Positions 14,453 through 23,720 of a stretch of 37,120 nt of DNA are shown here, piece after piece. The stretch spans positions 1 through 37,120 of IMG/VR virus record IMGVR_UViG_3300046808_000331; one strand, 5' to 3'. The notes below the pieces were generated by a model. The model did not search any database and was not told where the DNA came from. It worked only from the letters and a program-made list of their open reading frames with translations. Each line of letters opens with the position of its first letter. Position 1 is the first letter of the stretch. The translations under genes and the position numbers were made by a program. Source of the stretch: a virus.

Positions 14453-15004
14453 TTATTTATCGCATGTAATCCATACCTCTTTGTACCCCACGTCCTGTGG
14501 AATAGTCACGGTAATTGGAGCGCTCACGAATAACGTGTTAAAACATGCGGCGGGTACTGTTACCACCACGTCGTTATTAACAACCTCACCCGCTACCTTT
14601 GGCTTGGTATATTTTCCTGACTCCATATCAAATGAGCCCGCGTCCTGAGCCAATTTACAGAGCATTAAAACAACCTTACGTTTTGTTTGTCCCGTACCAC
14701 TTGAAACCAATTTACCACCGTAAATGATTTGTCCTAGTGTTTGGCTGTTTGCGGTTGCCGAATTGAATTTAACGCCGTCCTCATATTCCCCCGCGTCGCT
14801 TGCGGCCTGTGTTACGGGCGCGTATAATTCAAGAAACGTTGTCATTTCCGGCGTGTCGTCGTTTTGGTCCAATGTGAAAGACGTACGCGAAACGCTTGTT
14901 TTAATCTTTTTGTTTAATGCGATTTGAACCGTAGTGGACCATGTCCCCGTGGTTTCGTCGGCTGTAAAAAATACGGAATAATTTCCGCCTCCAATAACTG
15001 CCAT
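14453..15004 (-). CDS. Major tail protein (tail tube)
   Basis: 183 residues from ATG 15002-15004 with MAVIGGGNYSVFFTADETTG; an upstream in-frame start at 15079 would add a segment overlapping the GT2 end and is not favoured. Beta-rich with serine/threonine and glycine, VSRTSFTLDQNDDTPEM in the middle, as in tail tube subunits of siphophages. It lies between the tail terminator/GT2 genes and the chaperone pair, and is followed by a hairpin, consistent with high expression. The assignment is by position and composition. Confidence 0.7.
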   Translation of the reverse strand: MAVIGGGNYSVFFTADETTGTWSTTVQIALNKKIKTSVSRTSFTLDQNDDTPEMTTFLELYAPVTQAASDAGEYEDGVKFNSATANSQTLGQIIYGGKLVSSGTGQTKRKVVLMLCKLAQDAGSFDMESGKYTKPKVAGEVVNNDVVVTVPAACFNTLFVSAPITVTIPQDVGYKEVWITCDK

Positions 15005-15015
15005 TTTATTGCCTC

Positions 15016-15717
15016 TTATGTTTTGTTGTTGTGTAAATATCCAAACGTTTTTACCAAGTAATCCCAATTGCGAGCGCATTTGTTACGTGTGTATTCCCTT
15101 ACAAGTAACTTTGCGTTGCGCTCTGCTTTTTGTTTTTGCACCTCGGGGCCTTGGTTATACCCCAAATGAAATAACATTATTTCGCTATCAGCAAACGCGC
15201 CCAAATCGTACGCGCTTTTGTCTAATGTTTCATGACAAATGCCGTCCCATTTAAGCCCCGCGCTTTTGCGGTGTAAACGCATGTTTGCATTTATGTAACG
15301 TTCCGCGCGTCCGCTCTTATTTACCCCGTCCATGATACCATAAACGGAAACATACGAGGCGGGGGCGTCGGTCTCGTTTAACGCCTCTAAAAACGCCCAT
15401 AAATCCCCGTGTGGCGTCGTTAGGCGTTCGTCCGCATCTATATGTAAAATCCACTCACCACGGGCGTACGCGTCCAATGTATTACGCAAATATGCAAAAT
15501 CAAATTGTTCTGAAAAATCATTGTAACGCCATACCAAACCCGTTAATAATTCAGTATCACCAACCACGTTTAATACGGGTTCCGTAACCGCGGCGGTTTG
15601 CTCTGTCCTGAGCGCCACAATTTGTACTTTATGTTTGGCGGTGGTTTTCGGTAATGCCATACGCCACGCCATTAAATCGTCGTCGTTAGTGTATAGTACG
15701 CAAATGCTCAAATACAT
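15016..15717 (-). CDS. Family 2 glycosyltransferase embedded in the tail module
   Basis: 233 residues. N-terminal Rossmann-type strand MYLSICVLYTNDDD, then WILHIDADERLTTP carrying the DxD nucleotide-sugar/metal motif of GT-A family 2 enzymes, and ICHETLD followed by LFHLGYNQG, as in the C-terminal part of GT2 transferases. There is no membrane anchor, so it is probably cytosolic. It sits between the tail terminator (TAATG overlap, 15717) and the tail tube (12-base gap), unusual for an enzyme. That suggests it decorates a tail or capsid protein. Glycosylation of DNA or host surface cannot be excluded. Confidence 0.82.
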   Translation of the reverse strand: MYLSICVLYTNDDDLMAWRMALPKTTAKHKVQIVALRTEQTAAVTEPVLNVVGDTELLTGLVWRYNDFSEQFDFAYLRNTLDAYARGEWILHIDADERLTTPHGDLWAFLEALNETDAPASYVSVYGIMDGVNKSGRAERYINANMRLHRKSAGLKWDGICHETLDKSAYDLGAFADSEIMLFHLGYNQGPEVQKQKAERNAKLLVREYTRNKCARNWDYLVKTFGYLHNNKT

Positions 15718-16175
15718 TAATTGCTCCGTATGTATTTTGTTCTGAATACCATTAGACTCATGCCCTTGGTATTGTCCTCATTGTATTGTAACGCCTGTGA
15801 ACTAACGTAATGCAATGGGGCAAACTCGGCGGCCTCATAATCGGAAACATACGACGGCAAAATAACGTTATGCAATTTGTATTCCACTTGTTCGCAAATG
15901 TTTGCGAGCGCGTCCCGTACATTGTGTTTGTTGGTTGTGCTCTTTTTAACCTGAGCCCCTACCAATAAATATATTTCCAATTGTCCCATGTTTACCATTG
16001 CGCTGTTATCTTCTAACGGCTCCAACTCTCGGGTGTCTTCGCAATGTAAAATTCCAACGTAATTAAATTGCAATGTGTCCCATTTATCTACTGTAATAAC
16101 GTCGTAAACCCGCACGCCTTGTAATTCTCTGAGCAAATCAGTTACGCCGTTTAACGCTTTTGTTTCTCTAGCCAT
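15717..16175 (-). CDS. Putative tail terminator/tail completion protein
   Basis: 152 residues, starting MARETKALNGVTDLLRELQG and containing VEYKLHNVILPSYVSDYEAA. Size, alpha/beta pattern and place after the gp10-like gene and before the tail tube (with a GT2 inserted between) fit the siphophage tail terminator, the ring that caps the tube and joins it to the head. The start overlaps the upstream gene by 25 bases, with GGAAATAATGAA ahead of the ATG. Confidence 0.6.
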   Translation of the reverse strand: MARETKALNGVTDLLRELQGVRVYDVITVDKWDTLQFNYVGILHCEDTRELEPLEDNSAMVNMGQLEIYLLVGAQVKKSTTNKHNVRDALANICEQVEYKLHNVILPSYVSDYEAAEFAPLHYVSSQALQYNEDNTKGMSLMVFRTKYIRSN

Positions 16176-16609
16176 TTCATTATTTCCAATGTTATTTGGT
16201 ATTTCACGGCGTTTGTAAATTTTTCTTTTGTGGTCTTGTCGAATTGTTCCAACGCGGGTAATAAATACGGACGCTTTGGTATTGTTACTGCTTTGTTACG
16301 GCCCGCACGTCCGCCGTATTCATGTATCGCGGCGTATGGTAATGCGGAACCATAAATAACATTAAAACCCGTTGGGCTCGTTTCAATTCTAAATATATTA
16401 CTTGCATCATTACGGCGCAATGATTTGAACAACGCGCCCGTTATGCGTCGCAATTTGTCCCCCGTGTTCCGCGTGCGCTTGTCGGCCTTTGTGGCGTAAA
16501 CCATATTGGCGCCTGCGAGCGCTTGTAACTCGTCGGTATATTCGTACGCAAAATCATTGTATAACGGTTGTAATTGCGCTTGTAACTGAGCAACATTAAA
16601 CAGAGCCAT
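16151..16609 (-). CDS. HK97 gp10-like head-tail joining/tail completion protein
   Basis: 152 residues from ATG 16607-16609 (TAATG overlap with the connector gene); this start is better than an in-frame ATG at 16651. The signature PYAAIHEYGGRAG followed by KRPYLLPALEQ matches HK97 gp10 and the virion morphogenesis proteins of siphophages, where the YAxxxExG stretch is highly conserved. It joins tail to head after packaging. Order connector, gp10-like, tail terminator is the standard one. Confidence 0.85.
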   Translation of the reverse strand: MALFNVAQLQAQLQPLYNDFAYEYTDELQALAGANMVYATKADKRTRNTGDKLRRITGALFKSLRRNDASNIFRIETSPTGFNVIYGSALPYAAIHEYGGRAGRNKAVTIPKRPYLLPALEQFDKTTKEKFTNAVKYQITLEIMKWLEKQKR

Positions 16610-17235
16610 TAAACCGCCGGAATAACAAATTTTCGGAAATGCTTTTGCCAATCTATATTTTCCTTTAACGCTTGGGAAACGTTGGCGCCGTTGCCCCCGC
16701 TGTTTACACTACTGAGCCCAAACCAATTACCGCCGTCGGGTGACTGCTTGTAAGTTAACGCCGCCATTTCTGTAATGCCTTGCAATATTGCGTACGGCAT
16801 TGTGGCGTCGGTATAACCCGTTTGTAATGTGGCTTTAAATTGTCCGTTTGTCTTATTCCTGAAAATAAGATAACATGCGAAATCCTCAGTTTGAAACGCA
16901 TAATCTACGGACGGGAACGCCGCGTACGTTGCAAATTCATTTTCACGCCACTCGAGAGCCGTAACGGTAGTGTTTGCATAGTATGGTATGTATTTCCATA
17001 CGTGGTTACTTTCAAGCCCGTGACGGCCCGCGTTGGCGTAAAATTGGTATGTTCTGTTTACTTGTCTTAACGGTTGCCCACAAAATTGTTCCGCAATTGT
17101 ATAACACGTCGTAAACAAATCGTCGAACCATGAATACAAGGCGGTTTCCTCAGCGGTCGGGTCACCGCTAACCTCTAAATTTAAAAACTTTGTAAACGCT
17201 GTAAATTGTCGTGGGTACGCGCTTGTATATGGCAT
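16609..17235 (-). CDS. Head-tail connector (gp6/gp15-like adaptor)
   Basis: 208 residues. The first half is helical with TAEETALYSWFDDLFTTCYT followed by IAEQFCGQPL; the N-terminal helices and the IAEQFxGQPL segment are typical of the HK97 gp6-type adaptor that binds beneath the portal. The second half is beta-rich and aromatic. It lies between the capsid-proximal small gene and the gp10-like gene, matching the family's usual place. The ATG is at 17233-17235, four bases after the stop of the 56-residue gene. Confidence 0.75.
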   Translation of the reverse strand: MPYTSAYPRQFTAFTKFLNLEVSGDPTAEETALYSWFDDLFTTCYTIAEQFCGQPLRQVNRTYQFYANAGRHGLESNHVWKYIPYYANTTVTALEWRENEFATYAAFPSVDYAFQTEDFACYLIFRNKTNGQFKATLQTGYTDATMPYAILQGITEMAALTYKQSPDGGNWFGLSSVNSGGNGANVSQALKENIDWQKHFRKFVIPAV

Positions 17236-17239
17236 GGTT

Positions 17240-17410
17240 TTATTTTTTCTTTGTTATTGTTTTTGCGGGCTTTGGTTCCGCTTTTGTTTCTGTTTCTATT
17301 TCTTTGCAAACGCCTTGGGAATATAGGCGGGCGTATTCTTCGTTGTTAAACTGCGAATACTGACCCGCCCGTAATCCGTACGCGTCAACTAACATTATTA
17401 CGTTAATCAT
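17240..17410 (-). CDS. Hypothetical 56-residue head protein
   Basis: Frame MINVIMLVDAYGLRAGQYSQ onward, ending in a lysine/threonine-rich tail (TKAEPKPAKTITKKK). It sits between the capsid gene and the connector, where siphophages often carry a small decoration or linker protein with a basic tail. The ATG (17408-17410) follows the capsid stop by 13 bases. The function is inferred from position only. Confidence 0.6.
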   Translation of the reverse strand: MINVIMLVDAYGLRAGQYSQFNNEEYARLYSQGVCKEIETETKAEPKPAKTITKKK

Positions 17411-17423
17411 TACGCGTTCCTAA

Positions 17424-18623
17424 TTAGGTTGCACTTGTTTTCAATACGCCAATTGCCGTTGGTGCGGGGAACGCAATGCCAATACGTTCCACAACTTCAA
17501 TACCTTTCTGATGTGTTCCGCCTAATCCTGTGGCGCCGAAATACTCTTTGTACTCGTTAACCATAATATCCTCGCGAATACCAAGAATTGAGAACTGAGC
17601 AAAGTCTGCGTACAATGCACAACCTTTGTTCGCGGCGCTTGTTGGGAACAATGAGTCGGGGACAACGTGCATAGGACGGCCAAATGGCGTTACGTATGTG
17701 TTACCCTCCAATGCTGTTAGGCCAATTGCCGGAATATCCATTGGTTGTAATTGGTTCCATATTGGGCGGTCTTGTTGGTCCATTTCCTTTATGATGTGAC
17801 CAAATACGCTTTGCGGAACAACAAACACGCCGTTTGCGCCAACTGTGGAATTAAGAGACAAACGCAAGTTAATAAGGTCGGTCCATGAAATTGCGGAAAA
17901 CGCTGTTTTGCCACTATTAGACGCACCGCCCAAATATGTTACCGTGGAACCTGAGATATTTAATGCGCCTGTGAAATTTGGAGCGGTCCCATTACCGTTA
18001 AAAAATTGCTCGTCTTCTTTGCCCGCAATGGCACGGCCCAAACCGTTTGTTACGTAATCCAAAAACGCGGGGGTTGCGTCCTCTAATTGTTCAATTGAAA
18101 GGATAGCGCCGCCAACAACTTTTTGGCTTTGTAATGTGGTTTGTGTAAAAAAGTTAGCGGAGTCGGTTACTGTTAAACCTGAGCCCTCAGCAACAACGGC
18201 CGCGGTAAAATTACCACTTGACGCCAAATACTCTTTGTTACCTCTCATTGGGTAAATCTTAGCAAGGGCGCGCGCGTAACCAAAACGGTCCGCATAATTC
18301 ATAATTTCCTCAACCCAAAACGCGGGTACAACCGCACCACCTTGGGCCGTCGTTCCTGTGTTGAAATTTGCACGGGTAACGTATTTGTTGTTTGCATCAC
18401 GCGCAATAGACTCAGCGCCTGCGTGGTCGCCTTTGTGCTTTGCGTTAATGTAATCAGCAATAACGCGTGCTTGGTCGCGGCGTGCGTCGTGGTCTGCTTT
18501 AATCTTGACAAACCCCGTTACGTGTGTTGGGTTTGCATTACGCAAAATGTCTTGCGCTTTCTCGTTTGCTTTTGTTTCCACAACCATTTTTAATTGGTCG
18601 GGTGTAATTACAATATTTTCCAT
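17424..18623 (-). CDS. Major capsid protein, HK97 fold
   Basis: 399 residues. An N-terminal helical delta domain of about 100 residues (MENIVITPDQLKMVVETKAN onward) is followed by VTRANFNTGTTAQGGAVVPA, the typical start of the mature HK97-type shell protein. FWVEEIMNYADRFGYARALA, LSIEQLEDATPAFLDYVTNG and AIAGKEDEQFFNGNGTA match the E-loop and P-domain pattern. The protease most likely cleaves near residue 95-105. It follows the prohead protease by 14 bases; the order protease, capsid, connector is standard. Confidence 0.93.
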   Translation of the reverse strand: MENIVITPDQLKMVVETKANEKAQDILRNANPTHVTGFVKIKADHDARRDQARVIADYINAKHKGDHAGAESIARDANNKYVTRANFNTGTTAQGGAVVPAFWVEEIMNYADRFGYARALAKIYPMRGNKEYLASSGNFTAAVVAEGSGLTVTDSANFFTQTTLQSQKVVGGAILSIEQLEDATPAFLDYVTNGLGRAIAGKEDEQFFNGNGTAPNFTGALNISGSTVTYLGGASNSGKTAFSAISWTDLINLRLSLNSTVGANGVFVVPQSVFGHIIKEMDQQDRPIWNQLQPMDIPAIGLTALEGNTYVTPFGRPMHVVPDSLFPTSAANKGCALYADFAQFSILGIREDIMVNEYKEYFGATGLGGTHQKGIEVVERIGIAFPAPTAIGVLKTSAT

Positions 18624-18637
18624 TTTTATTTACTCTA

Positions 18638-19645
18638 TTAAATAAGGTTTAACAACTCGTTATCAGTTAATTTTTTTGCGGGTTTAATTTCAAATCCGCG
18701 GTCCTGAGCAATTGCATTGGAAATTTTTTTGTTACCCTCTGCAATCATTTGAAGCCCCTCTGTAATCATGCCATACGTTGTGGCGCTTATCTTTTTGCCC
18801 GCTCTGTTTTGATACGACGCCGCTACGGGTGCGGGTTCGTTTTCCGTTGGCATTGGTTCCGTCGCTACGGGCGCCACAACCTCGGGGGCAACCTCGGGGG
18901 CGTCGCCATTTAATACGGCTAACATTGCGTCACCCGCCGCCATTGCGCCCGCCTCAGCGGCTTTAATCGCGTCGTCCTCTGCTATGCCCAACTCGTCACG
19001 TAAAAACGTCGTGGCGGCCTCAATGAGCACGGGCATAAATTGCTCACTTAACGCCGTTGTTTGTTCCGGTGTCAACATTTTATTTACCTTTTTGGCTTTG
19101 TTAAATATGGTTTCTAAATTTCGTTTTTTATTCGTTTTTTTATGGTCACGTTCCAAACGCTTTTTAAGTAGTGCTTGTCTATTGGCGGGAATACTAACAA
19201 TAGAAAATTCCACTAACTCAGATTTGGTATAAAACGTAACCGTTTCACCGTCTACGTTTTTTTCCTCCCATTCCGTCGGAATTATACCAACGCTCACGGC
19301 GTTTACATATCCGTTACGGACCAAATCCGCAACCTCACACGCTTCGTCTGTAATTCTGTGTATTTGTAGTGTGGCCTCTAAATTTTCACCATTCATTGCA
19401 AACCCCAAACACTTACCAATTGGCCACTCGTCGGCCTCATGCTGTGCCAACACAATTGGGTTATTTAGGTACGCCGTATAATCAATTCCACTTGGAACAA
19501 TTACGGTTCCGTATCTATCAATTTCCGGCGTGGAAACTACAAATGTGTATATGTCCTGTGGGGCATCTTTGCCCTCATGTTCGTTACCCTCATACCCCTT
19601 ATAGTCACGGGGTTCAAGCCGGTACGCTCGTTTAATTATTTCCAT
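18638..19645 (-). CDS. Prohead protease fused to scaffold domain
   Basis: 335 residues. The N-terminal 170 residues are a U35/HK97-type prohead serine protease: VLAQHEADEWPIG (catalytic H), VNAVSVGIIP (catalytic S) and LVEFSIVSIPANRQAL. The rest is acidic and helical (about residues 195-335, MLTPEQTTALSEQFMPVLIE onward) and ends in lysine-rich helices, the pattern of a scaffold carried on the same protein. It cleaves scaffold and capsid N-termini during prohead maturation. The ATG follows the 39-residue gene by one base. Confidence 0.9.
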   Translation of the reverse strand: MEIIKRAYRLEPRDYKGYEGNEHEGKDAPQDIYTFVVSTPEIDRYGTVIVPSGIDYTAYLNNPIVLAQHEADEWPIGKCLGFAMNGENLEATLQIHRITDEACEVADLVRNGYVNAVSVGIIPTEWEEKNVDGETVTFYTKSELVEFSIVSIPANRQALLKKRLERDHKKTNKKRNLETIFNKAKKVNKMLTPEQTTALSEQFMPVLIEAATTFLRDELGIAEDDAIKAAEAGAMAAGDAMLAVLNGDAPEVAPEVVAPVATEPMPTENEPAPVAASYQNRAGKKISATTYGMITEGLQMIAEGNKKISNAIAQDRGFEIKPAKKLTDNELLNLI

Positions 19646-19646
19646 G

Positions 19647-19766
19647 TTATTTATTTATTTCATTTATGATAAATTTGGCCGCGTCGTGTAAAATTTTTTC
19701 CGTTGGCGCGTCGTCCATTGATACGTTAGTAAAATCCTTTTCATTTTCCGTGCTTTGCTCACTCAT
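19647..19766 (-). CDS. Hypothetical 39-residue acidic peptide in the head module
   Basis: Frame MSEQSTENEKDFTNVSMDDA onward, 39 residues, overlapping the portal gene end by 8 bases and ending one base before the protease ATG. It is acidic and polar at the N-terminus, then helical (TEKILHDAAKFIINEINK). It fits the tight head-operon packing; a tiny assembly factor is possible. No family recognised. Confidence 0.58.
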   Translation of the reverse strand: MSEQSTENEKDFTNVSMDDAPTEKILHDAAKFIINEINK

Positions 19767-22566
19767 TTGGCAACCTTTCGTAAATATATTTATATTTTTT
19801 TGCCATACGTTGGTTTACTATATGGCTAATTTCCCGCCATACTTTGCCCGTATCCTCGCCGTCCTCGGTCCCCAACAAATCGTACAAATCATGCATATCG
19901 TCGGGAAAATTTTCTTTGCCTGAAAAATTGCGTGTTGACGCTTTAGATTGGATATCTAAAATAAATTTTTCGTAATCGTTCTCTAGTGCGTCGGTTTGTT
20001 TCTCAAGCAAAGACATAGAGCCCTCGTTATACGTCCGCCCTTGAGACTCCCAATATTCCTTGAAATTTTGGCGGAACTTGTAACCGGTTTTCGGGCGCTG
20101 TAAAACGTATGTATATTCACTACCAACGGCCCGACATTCCGCCCTATTCATGCTCATGGAATTTAATATATCTTGAGGGGAAAACGACGACCCGCTTGGG
20201 TGGTTATGAGTCAATACAGTATTTCCCGCTTTTGTCAATGCGCCCATTTGTTCACGCGTCATTCCTTTGTAAACCGAAACGCTGCTTTTTTCGCCCGTTA
20301 CCTCTGCAATTACGTTTCCGTCGTAATCCGTGACCATACCCATTTCGTGGGTTTTTAGGTTTCTGTATTTAGCTTCAAAATCCGTTACGGCTTTTAATTG
20401 CCCGCCACGTCCGCCCGCAATAACACGCGGTACATTGGAACCGCTCGGAGCATTTGGCGCGCTTGTTCCTGTGCTTGGTTTTTGGACTGTTACCGTTTCG
20501 GTTGTTTGTCTTTGCACGGGGAACAATTGACAACGGCAATTAACCGCCCCGCTTGCACTCAGCCCGCCACCTAACGGGCGCTCGGTTTTCTCATAACCAA
20601 CAATAATTTCACCAACGGCGCCCTCGTCTGTTATTCCTTTCTTCATTACGGGCACGCTAAAAAAACCGTCGGGGTCAACCTCTTTGCCCTCCATAATTTG
20701 GTGACTTGGCCGCACTCTATTGTCTTGTTCTGTTAACCAAATGTATGTATAACCCAAACGCTTATACGTTGCCAATTGCGAACCCGCCGTAACGTTTGCG
20801 CTTACCGTGTTTGCAATCGTGCGCAATCTACTTTGGCTGTAAACCGTGTCGAAACGGTTTGTTAATATACTGAGCAATTCGCTTTTATCTTTCATGGCGT
20901 TTGCTTGTATAACCCCCGCCATTTCCGTTTTAATTGTTTCCATGCTCTCAGTAATTTTGTCCGCGCTCTCACGTGCCAAACCTTGTAACGCTTTGCCGTA
21001 TTCACCGTCCAACGGTACGGCGTTGCCCTCTAATTGCGTGGCCACGGTTTGGGAAACATTGCGGACCGCGTCGTTAATCACGCTTTGTATTTTGTCCGCT
21101 GTTTTCTCACTCAGTTCAATACTACCTATCTGCGTTTGTCCGCTATTAACTTTGTCCGTTATTTTTTTTTTTAATTCGCTTATGGCGGTTGCGGTGGCGT
21201 CTTCTAGTCGTAATTGGTTTTCCGTTGTTAACCCGTCGTAATTGCGCCAGAAATCAGCGCGGGCCTCATTGGTATTATACGGGAAACTACGACGCGCCAC
21301 GGGCAATTGTGGGGCGTTTGTGCTTATTTGCGCGGGCTTCGTTTGCGGTTGTCCGCCCGTTGCCATATCTAATGGCAAAAACCCTTGAGCAATTAACGGA
21401 ACGTCGCCATTTTGAACGGGCGTAAATCCACGTTCCGCACGCGCCTCGTTAATTGTCTTGATACCCCAACGCAATTGAAATTCCTCTTGTTTCAAATCGG
21501 CGTCCAAATCTTTGTAAACATACGGCTCGGGTTCAATTAAAACGTCGTCCTCATATCTACGGAAATGGCGCGTTAATTCCTCTGCAATGTACAACGCCTC
21601 GGGGTCAATTGTGTTTTGTCTAAATATCTGAAATTGAACCTCTGCGGTTGCGCGGTTTTGAAATTCCCCCGTTAACATGCCCGGGGGCACGCCGAAAACC
21701 TGAGCAATTTGGGAACGTGTGTCGGCGCTTACGGCGTCGTAACTTATGGACAACTCACCCTTGGGCGGTAAATTTAGTTTCATTCCCCCGTGTAACAACG
21801 CACGTAGTTTATATTTAGGGAGCGCCTCGTTCCAACCGTTTTTAATCCGCTCCCATGTTTCTTGGTCCACGGTGTCGGGGTGCTCTGCTATCAATGGCGG
21901 AACGGTATTGTTTTCAAATAACCGTTGCAAATATGCACTAACCTCTCTATCAATGTTCGCATATTCCAAGGCGGCCGTAACCAACCCAACGCCTAACATA
22001 TTCATTCCCACAATTTCCTCGGGGCGTGCGGCGGGGTGAATACGAGCCAAATGGACCATTTCACGCTCGGGTATATGTATGTTTCCGTCCTGAGCACTTT
22101 GGTATATGTAACCGTCTACAAATTTTTCGGAACCCTTAATGATGCGTACGCGCGTCGGGTTCAATACCCACATTTGTAACGGTACATGGTAACCGTTGGT
22201 CGGCGTCCAAATAAACGCGTTACCGTTAATAGATAACCAATTTTCAATATAGGAATAAATCTGAGAGCGCACAAAATACGGGTTTGGGTTTGCTAACAGA
22301 CGTGAGGCCCAATGGTCCGCGCCCAATTCTGAGCGGTCAAAATTTTGCTCCTTGAACGTATTAAATTTAATTGCACTGAGAGCGTTTGCCCTATGCTGTA
22401 AACATGCAAAGACGGTTCCACGTAACGAGGCCTCTGTTTCATTCCCCGCGCTCACGGAACCAATGTTACGTTGGTTGCCCATACGGTCGTATGGTAACAA
22501 ACCGCGCTTTTGGCTTGGTAAAACCGCGTCTGCAATCCTTTGCCTAATGTCGTCCAATATACTCAT
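19759..22566 (-). CDS. Portal - MuF - JAMM-like fusion protein, 935 residues
   Basis: Residues 1 to about 400 are an HK97-type portal: TVFACLQHRANALSAIKFNT, then SQIAQVFGVPPGMLTGEFQN. Residues about 430-690 form a MuF/SPP1-gp7-type head morphogenesis domain with TYIWLTEQDNRVRPSHQ followed by NCRCQLFPV. A linker rich in P, S, T and G (about 690-720) leads to a third domain with LTHNHPSGSSFSPQDI (about 785-800), an H-x-H ... S-x-x-D pattern like JAB/JAMM metalloproteases, though one residue shorter than the RadC form. Portal, the DNA channel, and MuF are normally separate genes. The JAMM-like end may cut an injected or capsid protein, or act in the host. ATGA overlap with TerL fixes the start. 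Confidence 0.82.
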   Translation of the reverse strand: MSILDDIRQRIADAVLPSQKRGLLPYDRMGNQRNIGSVSAGNETEASLRGTVFACLQHRANALSAIKFNTFKEQNFDRSELGADHWASRLLANPNPYFVRSQIYSYIENWLSINGNAFIWTPTNGYHVPLQMWVLNPTRVRIIKGSEKFVDGYIYQSAQDGNIHIPEREMVHLARIHPAARPEEIVGMNMLGVGLVTAALEYANIDREVSAYLQRLFENNTVPPLIAEHPDTVDQETWERIKNGWNEALPKYKLRALLHGGMKLNLPPKGELSISYDAVSADTRSQIAQVFGVPPGMLTGEFQNRATAEVQFQIFRQNTIDPEALYIAEELTRHFRRYEDDVLIEPEPYVYKDLDADLKQEEFQLRWGIKTINEARAERGFTPVQNGDVPLIAQGFLPLDMATGGQPQTKPAQISTNAPQLPVARRSFPYNTNEARADFWRNYDGLTTENQLRLEDATATAISELKKKITDKVNSGQTQIGSIELSEKTADKIQSVINDAVRNVSQTVATQLEGNAVPLDGEYGKALQGLARESADKITESMETIKTEMAGVIQANAMKDKSELLSILTNRFDTVYSQSRLRTIANTVSANVTAGSQLATYKRLGYTYIWLTEQDNRVRPSHQIMEGKEVDPDGFFSVPVMKKGITDEGAVGEIIVGYEKTERPLGGGLSASGAVNCRCQLFPVQRQTTETVTVQKPSTGTSAPNAPSGSNVPRVIAGGRGGQLKAVTDFEAKYRNLKTHEMGMVTDYDGNVIAEVTGEKSSVSVYKGMTREQMGALTKAGNTVLTHNHPSGSSFSPQDILNSMSMNRAECRAVGSEYTYVLQRPKTGYKFRQNFKEYWESQGRTYNEGSMSLLEKQTDALENDYEKFILDIQSKASTRNFSGKENFPDDMHDLYDLLGTEDGEDTGKVWREISHIVNQRMAKKYKYIYERLPNE

Positions 22567-23720
22567 GTAAATACGCCCGGTGTCTTTTTAATAGATGCAA
22601 ACGCGTAACCCAATGCGTCCACGTAATCGTCGTGTTTGTCCTGTGCGGTGCCCGTAAAACTTAGTAATTCCTCTGTAAACTCAGGTGGTAACGTTCCATA
22701 ATGGAATACCTCGCGGCGCTCATATCGTGCCTCTACGGGCTGAAATCGTATAACTTTATCACGGTCCGCCCTCATTCCAACCACGTTTAACGTCGTGTTT
22801 CGTTTCAATTCTTGGACCAACCACGCTTGGGCTTGGTTGTTCTCTATTGCAATAACCTTGGGGTTCCATTTGTTTGCGTATTCGATAACCTTTGCCCCAA
22901 TGTTTACAAACGTCATGCGGTCGCGGAACGCGTCAACTACAACCACCTGTTTATCCTCTGTTAACCCAATAACCACCAACGCCGTATAATCAGCCGTTTC
23001 TTTTTGGCTTATCGCCAAATCCACGCCCATGTAAAATGTAACGGGCTTTTTTGTGTTGTCAATTTTGAGCCATTCCCGTTTAATCTTTGCGGCCCCTCGG
23101 TCCACGTACTCGGCTAAATATTCCTGAGCAAAAACAACGCTTGGTAATATGAGCCGTTGTCGTTCAATTTCCGCATGTTTCATGCGGGGGTTATCGTATG
23201 TGGTATAATGAAACGACGCCCAATCTGTGTATAAATTACTAAAATTGTCCAACTCAGAAAAATGGTTTTTGCCATTTGGCGTGGAAAAAAAATAACCGTC
23301 GCCCTCATAATCTGTGAGCATTGGGCTTAAAACCTCTTCCCATGCGTTTTGAGCGTTTTCACAATACGCCCACTCGTCACATATCATGCGGTGAAATGCG
23401 TTACCTCTGAGCCCGTCCGCACGCCATATACCCGTTAACGTGAGCGTGGAGCCGTTCAATGTTATTTCCCCCCACTTGATTGTGGCGCCTAACGGGGTAA
23501 ACAGTTTCACGGCCTCTTTGTAACGCCCTTGTAATTCTTTGTAACTTGGGGTCGTGTATAACACATTGGTGCCCGGCTCTTGTAACATTTTTTCGATAGC
23601 AAGGGCAAATGCTAGGTAACTTTTGCCAAACCGTCGCCCGCTTCGTACCACGTTAAACCGCTTACGGTTATTCACTATTTCCAATTGTTTTGCGTGTGGC
23701 TCTGCTATTACGCGTTTCAC
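22563..23720 (-). CDS. terL: Terminase large subunit
   Basis: 385 residues. Walker A SGRRFGKS (27-34), Walker B/DE segment MICDEWAY (near 113), and an RNase H-type nuclease domain with FYMGVDLAISQKETADYTAL, ending in HDDYVDALGYAFA, the last acidic motif of the nuclease centre. It translocates and cuts concatemeric DNA at the portal. The start overlaps the TerS stop and the stop overlaps the portal start, both as ATGA, so TerS-TerL-portal are translated together. Length is in the normal range for compact terminases of this type. Confidence 0.95.
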   Translation of the reverse strand: MKRVIAEPHAKQLEIVNNRKRFNVVRSGRRFGKSYLAFALAIEKMLQEPGTNVLYTTPSYKELQGRYKEAVKLFTPLGATIKWGEITLNGSTLTLTGIWRADGLRGNAFHRMICDEWAYCENAQNAWEEVLSPMLTDYEGDGYFFSTPNGKNHFSELDNFSNLYTDWASFHYTTYDNPRMKHAEIERQRLILPSVVFAQEYLAEYVDRGAAKIKREWLKIDNTKKPVTFYMGVDLAISQKETADYTALVVIGLTEDKQVVVVDAFRDRMTFVNIGAKVIEYANKWNPKVIAIENNQAQAWLVQELKRNTTLNVVGMRADRDKVIRFQPVEARYERREVFHYGTLPPEFTEELLSFTGTAQDKHDDYVDALGYAFASIKKTPGVFT

